64,000 nucleotides of DNA from assembly GCA_963843525.1 (NCBI GenBank), contig CAWJKM010000007.1:682001-746000 (forward strand), written 5' to 3'. Numbering within the stretch: position 1 is the stretch's first letter; every line of letters starts with the position of its first letter. Source of the stretch: DATJPR01 sp963843525 (lineage in GTDB: Bacteria; Bacteroidota; Ignavibacteria; UBA10030; UBA6906). The notes under the pieces were generated by a model. It did not search any database. It saw nothing but the letters and a program-made list of their open reading frames with translations, and was not told the DNA's origin. The translations under genes were made by a program, and so were the position numbers. Below are positions 62,628 through 64,000 of the stretch, piece by piece.

Positions 62628-62981
62628 ATGCCAGATCCCGGACTCCCAGTGGCGCTCCAGCGCGTCGTCGACCGGTATATCCGGGCGTTTGCGCCGGAAC
62701 GGATCCTGCTTTTCGGTTCTCATGCCAAGGGGACGAGTGAGGTAAAGAGCGACGTCGATCTTCTTATTATCGCCGAACTCCCCGGCGATGTCTCGACGCA
62801 TTTGCGGCAAGCGCATCAGCTCGCGGCGGGCAGTTTCCCGCCCGTCGACGTCGTGTTTGCTGCGCCGGAGGAGATCGAGAACGCAACGGTCAATAAAAAC
62901 CCATTTCTCATGTCCATCCTCGGGTCGAGCATCACGATTTATCAGAGGGAACAATCATGCAGGCAGATGCTCTCGGAGTGA
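62628..62981 (+). CDS. minimal nucleotidyltransferase (MNT) protein
   Basis: 117 residues; the ATG follows the TcA stop by one base. The nucleotidyltransferase motif is complete: LLFGSHAKGTSEVKSDVDLL (GSxxxG then DxD), with a third acidic residue in FPPVDVVFA. The family includes the antitoxin half of HEPN-MNT systems, which AMPylates its HEPN toxin, and stand-alone enzymes. No HEPN gene is adjacent. Its 3' end overlaps the convergent HTH gene by 50 bases. Coupling to the TcA gene is unusual and suggests it belongs to that operon. Confidence 0.9.
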   Translation: MPDPGLPVALQRVVDRYIRAFAPERILLFGSHAKGTSEVKSDVDLLIIAELPGDVSTHLRQAHQLAAGSFPPVDVVFAAPEEIENATVNKNPFLMSILGSSITIYQREQSCRQMLSE

Positions 62982-63294
62982 TAACCCCTGTCGGTTGCGA
63001 CATATGACCTGATGACTTGTCCCCCTGTTCCAGTTCTATCAGCCGTTTCGCTTGATCGAATGGAAATCCTCCGTAACCTTTCCGCCACTTGCGATACGTA
63101 GCATCGCGCACACCCAGCTGGCACAAAATCTCCTCCATCACCAACCGTTTCCTTTGAAGTAATGCTGCCTCACAAAGTTCGCCAATGATGTTCTTCACCC
63201 TTGTCCAGAACAACTGCTTGGATCCCTTCCGGGGGAGGGTTCTCCGCTCACCCGCGCCACGAAACGGTCGTATTTCCGACTTTTGGAGAGCCAT
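62932..63294 (-). CDS. small putative DNA-binding (HTH) protein
   Basis: 120 residues; GAGGAAG lies 5 bases before the ATG. The basic N-terminal part is followed by a helical segment that reads like a helix-turn-helix (RLVMEEILCQLGVRDATYRK, WRKGYGGFPFDQAKRLIELE). The C terminus is short and overlaps the MNT gene on the opposite strand. A transcription regulator is inferred from the helix pattern; family not certain. Confidence 0.5.
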   Translation of the reverse strand: MALQKSEIRPFRGAGERRTLPRKGSKQLFWTRVKNIIGELCEAALLQRKRLVMEEILCQLGVRDATYRKWRKGYGGFPFDQAKRLIELEQGDKSSGHMSQPTGVITPRASACMIVPSDKS

Positions 63295-63439
63295 CGTCGC
63301 TTCCTCGCAAGCACCGCTTGTTCGCGGGCGGTGGTCCCCGGGCGAACCAAACGCGTGAAAACGCGTGTTACTGGTGTGGTAGGGGAGAGCACCTGCACCT
63401 CACGAATCGAGAATTCCCGCCTTGAATCGTCTCAACCAT

Positions 63440-64000
63440 ATGCTTCCCCGGCTCTCCATCAGGAGCAAGCTTGTCATTGCGTTCGTAGGGCTTTCGGCCT
63501 TGCCAGTTGTCTTTGTGAGCACCTACGGGCTCTACTCGAACGTCAGGACGATGCAGCGCGTGGCTTTGGAAAGCCTCACGCATGATGTCCAAAACATCCG
63601 TGAGCGAACAGGGAACTTCATGGCAGGTGTGGAGAGCGATCTCCGTGTCTTGGGTGGGTCATTTCTTTTTGAGCGCTATGGCAACAGTTCCGGGAGCGTT
63701 TCGAAAGGCCCGCCGAAGGAGCTGCTCAGGCAAATGGAAAGCGAACTCGTTGCGTTTGCGCAAACGAAACAGATCTACTATCAAATCCGGATCGTCAACG
63801 ATGACAGGGATGAAGTCCTCCGGGTCCAGTGCAATGGCATCCCGGATTCCGCACTCCAATGGAGGGCTCTTCCCACCGAAGCCCTCCGTCAGGGTGGCGA
63901 GTCCTTCTATGTCCTCCTGACACAGAATCTCTCGCCCGGTCAAATCGCGTTTTCTCCCGCGGAGCTTGTGTATCAGGGGGAGACGCGCGTTCCCATCATT
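63440..64000 (+). CDS. membrane sensor protein, 3' end cut by window edge
   Basis: 187 codons are open to the last base. The start is the ATG at 63440 (a TTG 18 bases upstream is in frame). An N-terminal membrane helix (SKLVIAFVGLSALPVVFVST) is followed by an extracytoplasmic helix-plus-sensor region (VALESLTHDVQNIRERTGNF, QIYYQIRIVNDDRDEVLRVQ) of the dCache or PAS-like type that precedes HAMP and kinase or cyclase domains. A histidine kinase is the most likely full product but the output domain is outside the window. Confidence 0.75.
   Translation, partial: MLPRLSIRSKLVIAFVGLSALPVVFVSTYGLYSNVRTMQRVALESLTHDVQNIRERTGNFMAGVESDLRVLGGSFLFERYGNSSGSVSKGPPKELLRQMESELVAFAQTKQIYYQIRIVNDDRDEVLRVQCNGIPDSALQWRALPTEALRQGGESFYVLLTQNLSPGQIAFSPAELVYQGETRVPII

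Noticed and set aside
1..64000. CRISPR array or cas genes
   Set aside because: No run of evenly spaced direct repeats and no Cas-like protein was seen.
1..64000. Insertion sequences or integrase genes
   Set aside because: No transposase or integrase motif (DDE, tyrosine or serine recombinase) was found in any frame I read, so the idea of an acquired island rests only on gene content and the broken tRNA.

Overview
The window looks like chromosomal DNA from a moderately GC-rich bacterium of the FCB/Bacteroidota side of the tree, most like the Ignavibacteria or related Chlorobi-side lineages. The main evidence is two secreted proteins that end in the type IX secretion (T9SS) sorting domain with the YQNYPNPFNPTT signature (42811-46321). 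An Omp85-family barrel, SusC-less envelope genes, several lipoproteins, a two-component propeller kinase and TTGACA/TATAAT-like promoters fit as well. Species cannot be named from the sequence. Layout: 1-8861 is housekeeping: an Omp85/BamA-like barrel protein (cut by the window edge), then holB, metG, a TatD-radical SAM fusion and a secreted GH35 beta-galactosidase. 8926-10317 (minus) is a cystathionine gamma-synthase gene under a complete SAM-I riboswitch with promoter, aptamer and intrinsic terminator all readable. 10497-12558 holds a small outer-membrane barrel, LemA and a TPM-domain protein. 12568-24119 is a dense signalling block: a giant PAS/GAF histidine kinase broken by two frameshifts, a response regulator, a nitrilase-family enzyme, a PAS kinase, an Rcp1-like regulator and a hybrid kinase. 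24120-30437 is a mixed accessory stretch: a small zinc-ribbon protein, an acetate-transporter-like protein, a GT9 glycosyltransferase, a methyltransferase, a lytic transglycosylase and a cupin. 30484-38475 is an unfamiliar same-strand cluster: a membrane-embedded patatin-like phospholipase, a membrane protein of unknown function, an 802-residue envelope protein with repeated TolB/CsgG-like units and a C-terminal barrel, a small acidic protein and another outer-membrane protein. It is followed by a propeller-type sensor kinase and a NarL-type regulator (38797-42448). 42611-50091 encodes exported proteins: a truncated remnant, two T9SS cargo proteins (one an M6-like metalloprotease), a lipoprotein, and two tandem paralogous beta-helix lipoproteins of identical length. 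50092-51379 is gene-poor and carries a tRNA-Lys-like sequence that has lost its T arm. 51380-62981 is the most striking part: a tightly packed set of a membrane-anchored PKD protein, a conserved-looking 188-residue protein, a roughly 3070-residue Tc-toxin A-subunit (TcA)-like protein that carries two phage-tail-type modules and an N-terminal carboxypeptidase-regulatory-like domain, and a minimal nucleotidyltransferase one base downstream. A convergent small HTH gene and the start of another membrane sensor close the window. Three frameshifts (two in the giant kinase, one in the TcA gene) leave otherwise intact domain order; at least two lie at short homopolymers, so assembly indels are as likely as true inactivation.
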